Positions 27,965 to 36,971 of a DNA stretch of 64,000 bases are shown in pieces. The stretch covers positions 1,612,001-1,676,000 of the forward strand of contig NZ_JAJEJQ010000002.1 of NCBI RefSeq assembly GCF_021390575.1, written 5' to 3'. The notes below the pieces were generated by a model. The model had not been told where the DNA came from. It ran no database searches and worked only from the letters and a program-made list of their open reading frames with translations. Source of the stretch: Paraburkholderia adhaesiva (GTDB lineage: Bacteria > Pseudomonadota > Gammaproteobacteria > Burkholderiales > Burkholderiaceae). How positions within the stretch are numbered: position 1 is the stretch's first letter; the number at the start of each line of letters is the position of its first letter. The position numbers and the translations under genes were made by a program.

Positions 27965-30800
27965 GCAGACTATCCATGGCGGAAAGGGCATGCTGCGTCA
28001 CGCGGCATGCCCCCACGTTGGCCAGCCAGAACCGCGGCGCGACGCGCGCACGCAGGTCGAACGAAAATCCGTTGCCGGTACGGGAGAAATGTTCGATGCG
28101 GCCGTTCGCTTGCGCAACATACGGGACGTGAGGCGCCGCGCTCGCATCCAGCACCGCGAAGCGTGCTTCGCTGCCCGCCAGATGCACATACGTGCCGCCA
28201 GGCCCCGGCAAATAGCCGACGACGCCACTGGCCGTCGTCATGTCGGGCACCTTGCCCACCGGCAGCCGCACCGTGCGCAGTTGCCCGCCGTTGCGGACCA
28301 CCCAGAAGCGGCCATCGCGCGTCACGCTGGTGTCGAGCCAGTCGAGCACGTTATGCGAATAGTCGGAGACGAACACCGGCGTCACCGGCTGCGCGAGCAC
28401 CGCGTGCAGCACCTCCCTGAGCGCCTTCATCGATGCATACTTAGTACCGCTGAACATGTGGTAGTACACATCGATCGGCTTGAAGCGGATCGGCTTGTCG
28501 GTCATCTCGAACGTTTCGAGCACGCGCCTGAAACCGTAGAACGGCCCTAGCCACAATTGCGTATAAAGCTCTTCGTTCTGGTTCGCCGCAAACACCTGGT
28601 AGTAGCGGCCCTTGCGCACGCCGATCGGCGCGATCGCGGTCCAGCTCGGATTGGACTTCGTGATCAGCGTGTCGCCGCCGTTCAGGTTCATCACGCCAGC
28701 TTCATATGCCGCTTTCAGCACCGGTTCGGGCACCTGGCAATCGCCGCTCCACAACACGACGCGCACCGGCTTGCCCGGCGGCGCGACCTGCGTGTCGATG
28801 AACTTGATCGAGCCGGCAATTTCGCGGTCGATGCTGAACTGGTAGCCGGGAATCGGGATCGACAGGCCATGATAGTTGGCCACCCCGCCGCCTTCTGTGG
28901 TGGCTTCCTTGCTGGGTGCATCGCCGAGCCCGGTCACCCACATCCATTGCAGCGGGTGCGTAAACGTGTGAGTGGCAACTTCGACGTTCGGCAATTCGAA
29001 GATCTTTCTGCCGATCGCGCGCAGATGCGGCGCAAACGCACGATAAGGTCCTTCGTCGCTGACTTCGCCTTCAATCAGCGATGCGGTGGTCGGGATGCCG
29101 ATATCGCGCAGCATTCGGTACAGCGGGTCGCCCGCATACTCCGGCGACTGCGGCGTAGCCGTGCCCCCGCTGTCGCGGAACTCCACGCGCGACGCGAAAC
29201 CGTCGCCGTCGATGTGCGTCATCAGGATGCGCCGGCCGTTTTCGGTGGTGGTGTCGGGCACAGGCACATCAGTCGGCAGCCGCAGCGCGGCGCGCAGAAA
29301 CGCCATCGGCTGCACGACCCAGCGCGCCTGCTCCACCTCGGGAAGCTCGAACACCGCGAACGGGCGCATCACATAGCCGCCCCATGGCGTAAGCGCCGCC
29401 GCGTCGATCGTGAAGTTGCCCGAATGCAGACGCAACAGCGAGCGGCTGTCCGGCCCTACGCGCACGCCAACGTAGTTGCCCGGGTCCGGACGCGGTGCCA
29501 TTTCGAAGCCCATCAGTTGCGGATCGGACGACTCGACCGCGAGCATGCCATTCGCCGGCTTGCCCGCCACCGCCTGCAGCCCCAGCTTCTGCGCAAACTG
29601 CCCGTCAATCTCCGTGCCGAACGACGTAAAGATCGCGACATGCATGCCCGAGTCGATCTGCCTCGCGAGCCACGCCCGATATTCGCCCACGCGCGGCACC
29701 TGGTCGTTCAGCCAGATGACGATGCCCGCGTAGCGATCGCGCAGGTCACCCTGCGGCAGCGGCTGGCGCACGTCCTGGTAATCGATCGTGTAGCCGAGAT
29801 AATTGAGCGGCGTCGCCACATAGCGCACGCCGTCCGACGTGGTCAGATCGCTGCGCGGCTGCGGGTCCTGAACCACGAGAATGCGGCGCAATTGCGGCTC
29901 GATGGCGCTGATGCCCATGGTCTGCAACTGGCCGTCGGTCACGAACGGAACGATGCCGAGCGCGCGGATCCTCGCGGCCGTCTCGACCGCGCACGCACGA
30001 TCCGCCGGCGCGCAGTAATCGATCGACACGACCGGCAGACCGTATTGCTCGCGGATTGTGCGCGCCTGACCGAGTAGCCAGTCACGATCGGCGTCTTTCA
30101 CTTCGACGTAGCGGTTGCCGCCGGCATCCCAGCCGCGAAACAGCGACTCGAACGCCACCGCATACGCGATATCGTGCACCTGGGGCAGGATCTCGAAGCC
30201 GCGGTTGAAGATCAGCTTCGCGTCCGGATGGCGCGCCTTGATCGCACGGATGACGGCGACGAGCCCCGCCTCCTGCTGTGCGCGCTGGGCGTCGGTTTTG
30301 GCTGCGAGCTGAAACGAGTCGAGCGTGTCGAGAAAGAAGCCGCGATAGCCTTTGTCCCAGAGCGGGTCGATGACGTGCTCGACGAAGAACGCAGGCCAAC
30401 CCGGCTGGCTCTGATCGACCACGCGCGACGCCCATGCCTCGTTCTGGCCGAGGAGCCAGGACTTCGGCAACGCCGTGTAGTACGAACGCGACGGCTGCAC
30501 TTCGCCCACGCTCGCATAGGCAAACCACGTAGTGTGAGGCAGCGCATGCGCGCGCGGATCGAAGCCGCTCTCCGGTTCGATGACTGCGGCGTCGTAGGCG
30601 GAAAGCAGCTCGACGGGTGGATCGTTGCCGTAATAAAACGCGAACGACGGCTGCGGCTGAGACTGCGGCACCGGATCGGCGCCGGTCGCCGACGCCAAGG
30701 GCGCGAGGAGCGCAAGCAACACGAGCAGAACGACGAAGACGACACGCGGCATCACCCGCAGTACCGACGCGAAAAACCGTTGCGCATAACGCCCGGCCAT
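27939..30800 (-). CDS. pelA: PelA, periplasmic Pel hydrolase and deacetylase
   Basis: The 953-aa protein has an N-terminal signal/anchor (about residues 15-37), a TIM-barrel glycoside hydrolase domain (about 50-300) and a polysaccharide deacetylase domain (about 520-800). The hydrolase acid expected at Glu218 in P. aeruginosa is found at Glu218 here too (AFESLF). The deacetylase metal motif reads THIDGDGF (Asp531, Asp533) and HTFTHP (His611, His615). PelA trims and partly deacetylates Pel during export. ATG 30800 is preceded by GAGGAG; an alternative start at 30869 would place 23 polar residues before the signal. It is the first gene of the operon. Confidence 0.96.
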   Translation of the reverse strand: MAGRYAQRFFASVLRVMPRVVFVVLLVLLALLAPLASATGADPVPQSQPQPSFAFYYGNDPPVELLSAYDAAVIEPESGFDPRAHALPHTTWFAYASVGEVQPSRSYYTALPKSWLLGQNEAWASRVVDQSQPGWPAFFVEHVIDPLWDKGYRGFFLDTLDSFQLAAKTDAQRAQQEAGLVAVIRAIKARHPDAKLIFNRGFEILPQVHDIAYAVAFESLFRGWDAGGNRYVEVKDADRDWLLGQARTIREQYGLPVVSIDYCAPADRACAVETAARIRALGIVPFVTDGQLQTMGISAIEPQLRRILVVQDPQPRSDLTTSDGVRYVATPLNYLGYTIDYQDVRQPLPQGDLRDRYAGIVIWLNDQVPRVGEYRAWLARQIDSGMHVAIFTSFGTEIDGQFAQKLGLQAVAGKPANGMLAVESSDPQLMGFEMAPRPDPGNYVGVRVGPDSRSLLRLHSGNFTIDAAALTPWGGYVMRPFAVFELPEVEQARWVVQPMAFLRAALRLPTDVPVPDTTTENGRRILMTHIDGDGFASRVEFRDSGGTATPQSPEYAGDPLYRMLRDIGIPTTASLIEGEVSDEGPYRAFAPHLRAIGRKIFELPNVEVATHTFTHPLQWMWVTGLGDAPSKEATTEGGGVANYHGLSIPIPGYQFSIDREIAGSIKFIDTQVAPPGKPVRVVLWSGDCQVPEPVLKAAYEAGVMNLNGGDTLITKSNPSWTAIAPIGVRKGRYYQVFAANQNEELYTQLWLGPFYGFRRVLETFEMTDKPIRFKPIDVYYHMFSGTKYASMKALREVLHAVLAQPVTPVFVSDYSHNVLDWLDTSVTRDGRFWVVRNGGQLRTVRLPVGKVPDMTTASGVVGYLPGPGGTYVHLAGSEARFAVLDASAAPHVPYVAQANGRIEHFSRTGNGFSFDLRARVAPRFWLANVGACRVTQHALSAMDSLHVDVACGS

Positions 30801-31759
30801 CCTCGAGTCTCCTCGCGGGGCACGCGCGTTGCGCAAGCGGCTCGCTTCCGACTGCATAGCCAGCTGCATCGTCGGTTTCCTCGCTGTTCCGCCACTGGCG
30901 GCTCGGGCCGCATGCGCGCCGGCTCATGCGTGCCCTCTCGCGGGCGAGGCCGAGACAAAGGGCCGCCCGCATCGAACTCAGGAAATCTGCGTTACGACTG
31001 CTGCATCAGGCTGGAGGTGCGGCCAGCTTTGCGCTGCGGGCTCCAGGTGCCTGATTTGATTGCCAATTTTGAGACCGGCTTCGATCCTATCACGCATCGG
31101 AATTCGGCCCTGATAAGCCGTGCATTCGGCGTAACGTCGCGAGCGCGCCACGTCGATGCCGGGACGGGGATAGCCGGTATCTGTCTTTGCGCTAGCGATC
31201 GAGCGCCTGAGTGCACGACATCCAGCTGATGCCGTTAGTACAGGCCATCCACGCGATGCATATCCGATTCCTCGATCTGAAGCTGCCTGTTGTTTTTGAT
31301 GCGCTGCCGCGTAAGCGGAGCCGCTGCGGCGGCCTGGTTCGTGTCGATTTGATGCCGGGTCCTTGATTCAGGTGAAACAGTTGTGATCGCCCCGCCGATT
31401 TGCGCCTCTACGCTGCTTTCCCCGGGGAGCGTACGCATTCAAGTGACGTTGCACGCTGCCTGATTCGACAGGATCAACTGCGCAGGACCAAACGCGCGAC
31501 CCGCTTCCGGATTTTCACGTACGTGATTACGGTGCTTGTCGCGGTAGCGCATGCTTCAGAGCCTCCTTCCCCACAAGGCTTTCGTGCTACCGGCGTTGGT
31601 TAAGATTCATTTAAGAGACGCTACGTACTCTTCAATTGAAACGTTGAGAGGACAACGCCCCAGCGGCGTGCGACTTCTCCACTGCGATAGCACGCCCAGT
31701 CCGTCGAGCTATCCACACGCAGGACCACTCAGGGAATCTGCGGACAGAATGAGGTTGAG
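30801..31759. promoter_or_regulatory. Gene-free region upstream of pelA
   Basis: About 960 bp separate pelA from the next supportable ORF. The plus-strand frames here have no RBS and no recognisable protein pattern. The segment is the expected location of the pel promoter and its regulators. No FleQ, sigma-54 or other specific site could be assigned by eye. The length is unusual for this otherwise compact window. Confidence 0.5.
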
Positions 31760-31936
31760 ATGGTGTACGTGATTACCGACCTGAAGATGGTCGAAAGTTA
31801 CGGCCGCATCACGGCTGTGAGTGGCAAGGATGCGCTGGAAGAGTTTGCGGCCAGCTGGGGCTTCCTCAACCTGATGGAGTTCGCCTCTGCCCTACCCACG
31901 CTCGCCGACGACTTGATCGCTGTTCAACTGCAATAA
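31760..31936 (+). CDS. Small unrecognised protein (58 aa)
   Basis: A complete ATG-TAA frame begins MVYVITDLKMVESYGRITAV and ends LADDLIAVQLQ, with balanced composition, an acidic charge and predicted helix in the second half (ALEEFAASWGFLNLMEFASA). It is followed 10 bp later by a second small frame preceded by AAGGAG, which makes a real two-gene unit plausible. The upstream spacing is GAGGTTGAG immediately before the ATG, a weak RBS. No family recognised. It is transcribed away from pelA. Confidence 0.55.
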   Translation: MVYVITDLKMVESYGRITAVSGKDALEEFAASWGFLNLMEFASALPTLADDLIAVQLQ

Positions 31937-31946
31937 GGAGACCGAC

Positions 31947-32126
31947 GTGTCCATGACTTTGGGACAGGCCCTGGTGCACGCGGAGCAACTGGAAGTCAAT
32001 GGCGTGATTTCCACGACGGCGCAGGCGCTTATCCGGATGAAGCAGGAGTTCCGCAACTTAGTCGGCGTGGAAAAATACGAGCAGATTATCGAGGAAGCGG
32101 GCCTGGTTCATCCGGCCCCGCAGTAA
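31947..32126 (+). CDS. Small unrecognised helical protein (59 aa)
   Basis: The frame starts at GTG 31947, with AAGGAG seven bases before it; ATG 31953 is an alternative. It encodes a mostly helical protein with LGQALVHAEQLEVNGVISTT and KYEQIIEEAGLVHPAPQ. It follows the 58-aa ORF by 10 bp on the same strand and both show normal codon use, so the two are probably co-translated. No family recognised. It could be a small regulatory or toxin-neutralising protein, but nothing in the sequence proves a role. Confidence 0.55.
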   Translation: MSMTLGQALVHAEQLEVNGVISTTAQALIRMKQEFRNLVGVEKYEQIIEEAGLVHPAPQ

Positions 32127-32411
32127 CCCGCTCCATTCATCCTGCACTTCTGATTTGACTGCTGCGATACGAGTGCCGACGACGTCATCGCGCAACGCCG
32201 GACACTGGTCGGGCGAAACAAGTGCCGCGCGGCGTGGCGAAGAGACTTTCGCGGCACCGCTGTCTGCGGTGCGTTGATGGGGGAACGGTTATAGGCCTGT
32301 CAACGTTCAAGCGTGAACGTGCGGAACAGGCCAGCCATCGCCGTGAATTCTGCGTCGCGTTTAGCTGGCTGCCCAATCGGGTTGAGGGTCACGAAGCGCG
32401 CACACTGGGCT

Positions 32412-33050
32412 TCAGATCCAATGCAGCCACCCCGCAAATAAGCCGAGCCCTGCCAGCACGAATGCACCGAGCGTACTGACCACGCCAATCTGCCGCTTGA
32501 GCGAGGGCATGTCGTGCACCCAGTAGGCCACCATAAAGAACGGCATATATCCGATCAACCAGATTAGCCACGGTGCGTTGAGGTTCCACCAACGCCACTC
32601 CCAGGTCAGCGCGCCGATACGATTAAGAACAACCTCCACAAGCACGCACAACACCGAATTCACACTGGCAAAAATCCAGCGATTGTTGATGCCGAAGATG
32701 CGCCACGCACGATCGCGCGGCAGTGTTCGCACCGCAAAGAGACCCATCAGCAGGAACATCAGACTGATCTCGATGTTGAGGCCGATCAGGATTACATAGG
32801 CCGAGCCCCCGGGCGTTCCCCACGCCGGCGCAAATCCGGAAAAGTGAAATAGCAGCGCATTCCAGATTTCATTGACCCAGTCCATTAGCCAGAAAGCGAT
32901 ACCGGCTAGCACAACGTTCCAACGCCGCTCTGCGACTTGTTCGCCATAGGCATAGAGCACAACCAGCAACAGGGTAATGACGTACCACTGAAAGTGACTG
33001 GGGTCGCGTACCAGCGCCTGGGCCTGAGCCGCGGATTGGGCAATGTTCAT
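32412..33050 (-). CDS. Multi-pass membrane protein of unknown function
   Basis: This 212-aa protein has about six hydrophobic helices (for example WYVITLLLVVLYAYG, SAYVILIGLNIEISLMFLLM, APWLIWLIGYMPFFMVAYWV, VSTLGAFVLAGLGLFAGW) and a Trp-rich character, including WEWRWWNLNAPW. Conserved-looking polar residues (NEIWNALLFHFSGFAPAWG, INNRWIFASVNS) lie between helices. The ATG at 33050 has only a weak RBS. I do not recognise the family. It is isolated, with more than 280 bp free on each side. Confidence 0.75.
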   Translation of the reverse strand: MNIAQSAAQAQALVRDPSHFQWYVITLLLVVLYAYGEQVAERRWNVVLAGIAFWLMDWVNEIWNALLFHFSGFAPAWGTPGGSAYVILIGLNIEISLMFLLMGLFAVRTLPRDRAWRIFGINNRWIFASVNSVLCVLVEVVLNRIGALTWEWRWWNLNAPWLIWLIGYMPFFMVAYWVHDMPSLKRQIGVVSTLGAFVLAGLGLFAGWLHWI

Positions 33051-33495
33051 AGGTCTTTTTATTTTTGTCTATTTGCAGGAAGTCCAGTACCTGGACCGGT
33101 TGATTCTATTCCTTCAATAAGCCCATCGAACCCTCGTATTTCCTGATAGCCAGGCGCGACATTCTGGTGCGCGCCATGATCCTGCCGTAGTGACGGCGAA
33201 AGTGTTCGCGCGCAAACGGCCCAGATCAGCATCCGGCATTCAGCGCGGAAAATATGGCTGCGCGGTGTGACGTGTGAGAGATGGTGCTCAAAAAGGCCTT
33301 CTATAAATGCAAAAAACGCCAATCTCAGGGAGGAATGTAAGGGGCATGCGTGTCGATCGGATCAACGGCTGCAACTGATTATTTAGGTAGGGGTTCATTT
33401 CTCATACGTCGTGCCGTAAACGCCGACATGAGCGTCTTTACGCCAGCATGCCGCGCTGTCAAGCACCTCCGACGTTTTGTTAAGGCTCCTTCCCG
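33051..33495. other. Intergenic region between the membrane protein and the chemoreceptor
   Basis: These 445 bp separate two divergent genes. No supportable ORF; the minus-strand frame 33059-33322 has no RBS or recognisable pattern. Promoters of both neighbours should lie here. Confidence 0.5.
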
Positions 33496-35115
33496 ATGAA
33501 ACTGACTATCAAGCTACCTCTGGCCTTTGGCGCCGCACTTCTGCTGATGTTCATCGGCGCAATGTATGGGCTTTATTCGTTGAACCACTCGATTACGGAA
33601 TACAACACGGTGGTTAGCGACAACGTCGCAAAAGAGCGGGCAGTGTCCAGCGTGCTGGTGACCTTCAAGCTACAGGTTCAGGAGTGGAAGGACATCCTGT
33701 TGCGCGGCAAGGACCCGGCGAAACTCGAACACGGATGGGCCGCTTTCGAGAAGCAGGAGCGCTCCGTCGACGACCAGACCCGCACGCTGCTAACGACGCT
33801 CGACCCAGGCAAAAGCCGCGCGTTGGTGGAGCAGTTCGCGGCTGCACATTCGACGATGGGCGTCGGCTATCGAAAGGGTTTTGAAGCCTTCAAGGCGGCG
33901 GCTTTCGATCCCACCGTCGGCGACACCGCTGTCGCTGGCGTCGATCGCGAACCAGCGCGCTTGCTGGCCCAGGCCGCGCAGGAAATCGCGGCGACAAGCG
34001 CGGCCGTATCGGCGAAAGCGGCTGCCGACGCGAGGCAGGCGTCGGTGATCAGCATCGTGCTGATGCTGGTCGCGTTTATTGCGGGGTCGGGTCGAGCGGT
34101 CATCTTCAGTCGCTCGATCACGCGGCCGCTCAATCAGGCGCTGGACGTCGCGCGCACCGTCGCGCACGGCAACCTGACGACTGAGTTTCACGTGGCGGGA
34201 TCGGATGAGATCGGAGACCTGCTCGCCGCACTAAAGGAAATGCAGTCGAGTCTGTCGAGTGTGGTCAGCAATGTGCGGCGCAACGCGGAAGGGGTGGCGA
34301 CAGCGAGTTCCGAAATCGCGGCGGGCAATCTGAGCCTGTCGGCACGGACCGAAGAGCAAGCGGCGTCGCTCGAAGAAACCGCAGCCAGCATGGAGGAACT
34401 GACCAGCACGGTCCGGCAGAACGCGGGCAACGCCCGCCACGCATCGACGCTCGCGGGCACCGCCTCCGAAACGGCCGCGCGCGGTGGCGATGTGATGCGA
34501 CGCGTGATCGAAACGATGGCAGGTATTTCGGAAAGCTCGTCGAAGGTCGGCGAGATTATCGGCGTCATCGAAGGCATCGCGTTTCAGACCAACATCCTCG
34601 CGCTCAACGCCGCAGTCGAAGCCGCGCGTGCAGGCGAACAGGGGCGCGGCTTTGCCGTCGTCGCGAGCGAGGTGCGGACGCTCGCGCAGCGCAGCGCCGC
34701 CGCCGCGAAGGAAATCAAGGCGTTGATCGAGCAGTCGGCGAGCCGCGTCGATACCGGCAATGAGCTCGTGCGCGGCGCAGGCGGCATCATCGCGGATATC
34801 GTTCAGTCGGTGCAGAAGGTAACGGCGATCGTGGAGGAAATTACCTCAGCCTCCGACGAGCAGACCACCGGCATCGAACAGGTCAACATGGCGGTCAGTC
34901 AGATGGACGAAGTGACGCAGCAGAATGCGGCGCTCGTCGAGCAGGCGTCGGCGGCTGCGCAGTCGATGGCCGAGCAGGCGACGGCGCTGCGGGAAGCGGT
35001 CGCGGTGTTTCGCATCAACGACACCGCTGACAACGCGGCCATGACGCACAGCACGCGCAACCCAATGAGGCGCGCGGCAACGCCGTCCAACCGTGCGGCT
35101 ACCATGTTGAGCTAA
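33496..35115 (+). CDS. Methyl-accepting chemotaxis protein
   Basis: This 539-aa chemoreceptor has TM1 (about residues 7-30), a helical periplasmic sensor of four-helix-bundle type (about 31-185) and TM2 (about 186-208). A HAMP domain follows (SRSITRPLNQALDVARTVAH) and then the cytoplasmic signalling hairpin. The tip is fully conserved: EGIAFQTNILALNAAVEAAR, then RGFAVVASEVRTLAQRSA. The N-terminal signal portion MKLTIKLPLAFGAALLLMF and the size are typical of Burkholderiaceae MCPs. There are no che genes nearby, so it is an orphan receptor. Ligand unknown. No C-terminal CheR-tethering pentapeptide is evident. Confidence 0.95.
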   Translation: MKLTIKLPLAFGAALLLMFIGAMYGLYSLNHSITEYNTVVSDNVAKERAVSSVLVTFKLQVQEWKDILLRGKDPAKLEHGWAAFEKQERSVDDQTRTLLTTLDPGKSRALVEQFAAAHSTMGVGYRKGFEAFKAAAFDPTVGDTAVAGVDREPARLLAQAAQEIAATSAAVSAKAAADARQASVISIVLMLVAFIAGSGRAVIFSRSITRPLNQALDVARTVAHGNLTTEFHVAGSDEIGDLLAALKEMQSSLSSVVSNVRRNAEGVATASSEIAAGNLSLSARTEEQAASLEETAASMEELTSTVRQNAGNARHASTLAGTASETAARGGDVMRRVIETMAGISESSSKVGEIIGVIEGIAFQTNILALNAAVEAARAGEQGRGFAVVASEVRTLAQRSAAAAKEIKALIEQSASRVDTGNELVRGAGGIIADIVQSVQKVTAIVEEITSASDEQTTGIEQVNMAVSQMDEVTQQNAALVEQASAAAQSMAEQATALREAVAVFRINDTADNAAMTHSTRNPMRRAATPSNRAATMLS

Positions 35116-35320
35116 AGTCGCGGCACAGACAATGAGGCAGGCGACCCAGGTCGGCCTGCGCTTAAGTGCGAGCCTGCAGGCAGTGCGTGGCTGTGAGCCA
35201 AATAGCCGAAGACACGGGACGCGACTCCGATTTGAAGGAAACGTCCGTGGCTCTGTTCAATTTGGCGAAGGATGCCCGCATCCGCGTGGACCGGCTCTGC
35301 GCGCAGAAAATGACATCGCC

Positions 35321-35998
35321 CTACTTTCGGCGCGAACTTCCACGTGATCGACTTTCTCGTCGCGTATCTGCGGCGGTGACGATATGGTCGCGACCGTCAT
35401 CAAGAATCTCATCAGCGAGCGCGGGGTCAACGTCTGCAATAGCCCGGGAAAGCAGCAACGTTCCGACCATCTGACTGAACAAAGTGATTGCCTTCCTGCG
35501 GCTGCCTTCGCTGATCCCCTCCGCCTCTTCGATGACCTTGGCGAATTGTTTGAGGTTCGCCGCGAGACCTTCCGCGTAAGAGCCGCGCGCCACGTCGCCG
35601 AGCCGTCGGGCGTCGCCCGCAAACCCCGACAGCGGACACCCCGCATCGATATTCGCGCGATGCTCGGGTGAGAGATACCACTCGATCCATTGCATGACTG
35701 GGTCGACGTTAGCTGACCTGGCGTGCTCGATTGTGGAGGCAAAAGTCTTCCCGCCCTCTTCTATCGCCTTTTCCATCACTGCGGCAACCAGCGCGTCTTT
35801 GGATTTGAAGTGGTTGTAGAACCCCCCCTGTGTAAATCCCGCCGCCTTCATCAGTTCCGCGAGCCCCACCGCATCCACACCGCGCTCGCGGAACAGCTTC
35901 TCGGCGGCTGCCACGATCGCGACCCGGTTTTCAGCCGCCTGTTGTCTGGAAACACCCACTACGCCCCCTTCGGCCAATAACGGCCCAATCAGCCCCAT
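35321..35998 (-). CDS. TetR/AcrR-family transcriptional regulator
   Basis: This 225-aa repressor-type protein has an N-terminal TetR HTH: AAEKLFRERGVDAVGLAELM then GFTQGGFYNHFKSKDALVAA. The C-terminal ligand domain is of the TetR_C_7/LmrA-like size. The start is uncertain: ATG 35998, the upstream TTG at 36010 and downstream GTG codons before GVSRQQAA are all possible. The gene is divergent from the SnoaL-like gene at 36173. The 174 bp between them hold two perfect inverted repeats, likely operators, so it probably represses itself and the SnoaL/SDR pair. Confidence 0.9.
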   Translation of the reverse strand: MGLIGPLLAEGGVVGVSRQQAAENRVAIVAAAEKLFRERGVDAVGLAELMKAAGFTQGGFYNHFKSKDALVAAVMEKAIEEGGKTFASTIEHARSANVDPVMQWIEWYLSPEHRANIDAGCPLSGFAGDARRLGDVARGSYAEGLAANLKQFAKVIEEAEGISEGSRRKAITLFSQMVGTLLLSRAIADVDPALADEILDDGRDHIVTAADTRRESRSRGSSRRK

Positions 35999-36007
35999 TG
36001 ATAAATA

Positions 36008-36025
36008 CAATGGTGATCACCATTG
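36008..36025. promoter_or_regulatory. 18-bp perfect palindrome, candidate TetR operator
   Basis: CAATGGTGATCACCATTG reads identically on both strands and lies directly before the TetR start region. Its position and size match TetR-family operators. Assignment to the adjacent repressor is inference. Confidence 0.6.
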
Positions 36026-36061
36026 ACATGGCCTTGGGCGGCGACCAGAATCCACCTCAAT

Positions 36062-36083
36062 GACAATGTCACTCAACATTGTC
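36062..36083. promoter_or_regulatory. Second inverted repeat, candidate operator
   Basis: Perfect 8-bp arms GACAATGT and ACATTGTC flank a 6-bp spacer, 36 bp past the first palindrome in the same divergent intergenic region. The two sites share CAATG/CATTG half-sites, so one regulator could bind both. Confidence 0.5.
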
Positions 36084-36172
36084 TTAAGTATAACCCGACG
36101 TTTCCAGATGTCGAGGCGCAAGGGCTATCTGACGCGCCACGTCGTAACCCGAATCCTGAAAGAGGCTTGAAC

Positions 36173-36574
36173 ATGACGAAGACAACCCCTGAACAGAACA
36201 AGGCGCTGGTGCTCGAAGCGTTCGATACGCTGTTCAACAAGCGCGACTACGCCGCAGCCGAGCGCTTCTGGTCCGACCGCTACATTCAGCACAGCGCCCA
36301 CATTGCACCAGGACGCGCTGGCCTGTTCGATCTCGTCCGCACGCTGCCCGACACGTTGCGCTACGAGAACCAGTTGATCCTCGCCGAAGGTGACTACGTC
36401 ATTGCACATGGGCGCTTCTCGGGACACGGACGGCCTGCTGCGTGGATTGCAGCCGACGTCGTCCGCTTTGAAAACGGCAAGCTCGCCGAGCACTGGGACG
36501 TCCTTCAGGACGAAGCGAAAAAAGCGGAATCCGCGAGCGGCCTGCCGATGTTCGGCGACACCTTCCCTGCCTGA
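36173..36574 (+). CDS. SnoaL-like/NTF2-fold protein
   Basis: This 133-aa protein resembles SnoaL-like (predicted ester cyclase/NTF2 superfamily) proteins: LVLEAFDTLFNKRDYAAAER, then YIQHSAHIAPGR and a C-terminal sheet ending GKLAEHWDVLQD. These are typical of the group found beside SDR and TetR genes. Reaction unknown. The ATG at 36173 was chosen, with AGAGGC upstream; the frame is open from 36023 but the extra residues look random. An IS3-family element is inserted at its stop codon, separating it from the SDR gene at 37904 that would otherwise follow after about 43 bp. Confidence 0.85.
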   Translation: MTKTTPEQNKALVLEAFDTLFNKRDYAAAERFWSDRYIQHSAHIAPGRAGLFDLVRTLPDTLRYENQLILAEGDYVIAHGRFSGHGRPAAWIAADVVRFENGKLAEHWDVLQDEAKKAESASGLPMFGDTFPA

Positions 36575-36575
36575 C

Positions 36576-36602
36576 AGAGGTGGCCGCGCAAATTCGGACA
36601 GT
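36576..36602 (+). repeat. Left terminal inverted repeat of the IS3-family element
   Basis: This end pairs with the right end at 37833-37859. The outer block AGAGGTGGCC and inner block TTCGGACAGTC match the complement of the right end; the 6-7 bases between differ. Confidence 0.75.
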
Positions 36603-36662
36603 CGGATAAGTGGTTTGGCCGGGGCCTGAGCCAGCGATAATGCTGGCAAAGGAACCGAGGAA

Positions 36663-36971
36663 ATGACGAAGAGAACCCGACGGACGCACTCAGCGGCGTT
36701 CAAAGCGAAAGTGGCACTGGCAGCGGTCAAAGGTGAGCGCACGCTGGCCGAACTGGCACAGCAGTTTGATGTACATCCGAACCAGATCACGGAATGGAAG
36801 CGGCAGTTGCAGGAGCGTGCGGCAGACGTGTTTGGTGCGACAGGTGCACCGTCGAGCGATCCGCCGGTGGACGTGAAAACGCTGCACGCGAAGATCGGGC
36901 AGTTGACGCTGGAGAACGATTTTTTGTCAGGAGCGCTCGGCAAAGCCGGACTGCTGAGCGCAAAGCGATGA
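36663..36971 (+). CDS. IS3-family transposase OrfA (HTH subunit)
   Basis: This 102-aa protein has the IS3 OrfA HTH_Tnp_1 domain (TRRTHSAAFKAKVALAAVKG, then ELAQQFDVHPNQITEWKRQL) and a C-terminal leucine-zipper-like helix (LHAKIGQLTLENDFLSGAL). It binds the element ends. Its stop overlaps the orfB ATG (ATGA). orfB is in the -1 phase, but no A-rich slippery heptamer is evident at the junction. Confidence 0.93.
   Translation: MTKRTRRTHSAAFKAKVALAAVKGERTLAELAQQFDVHPNQITEWKRQLQERAADVFGATGAPSSDPPVDVKTLHAKIGQLTLENDFLSGALGKAGLLSAKR

Noticed and set aside
28557..30077. 506-codon plus-strand frame opposite pelA
   Set aside because: Antisense shadow of pelA.
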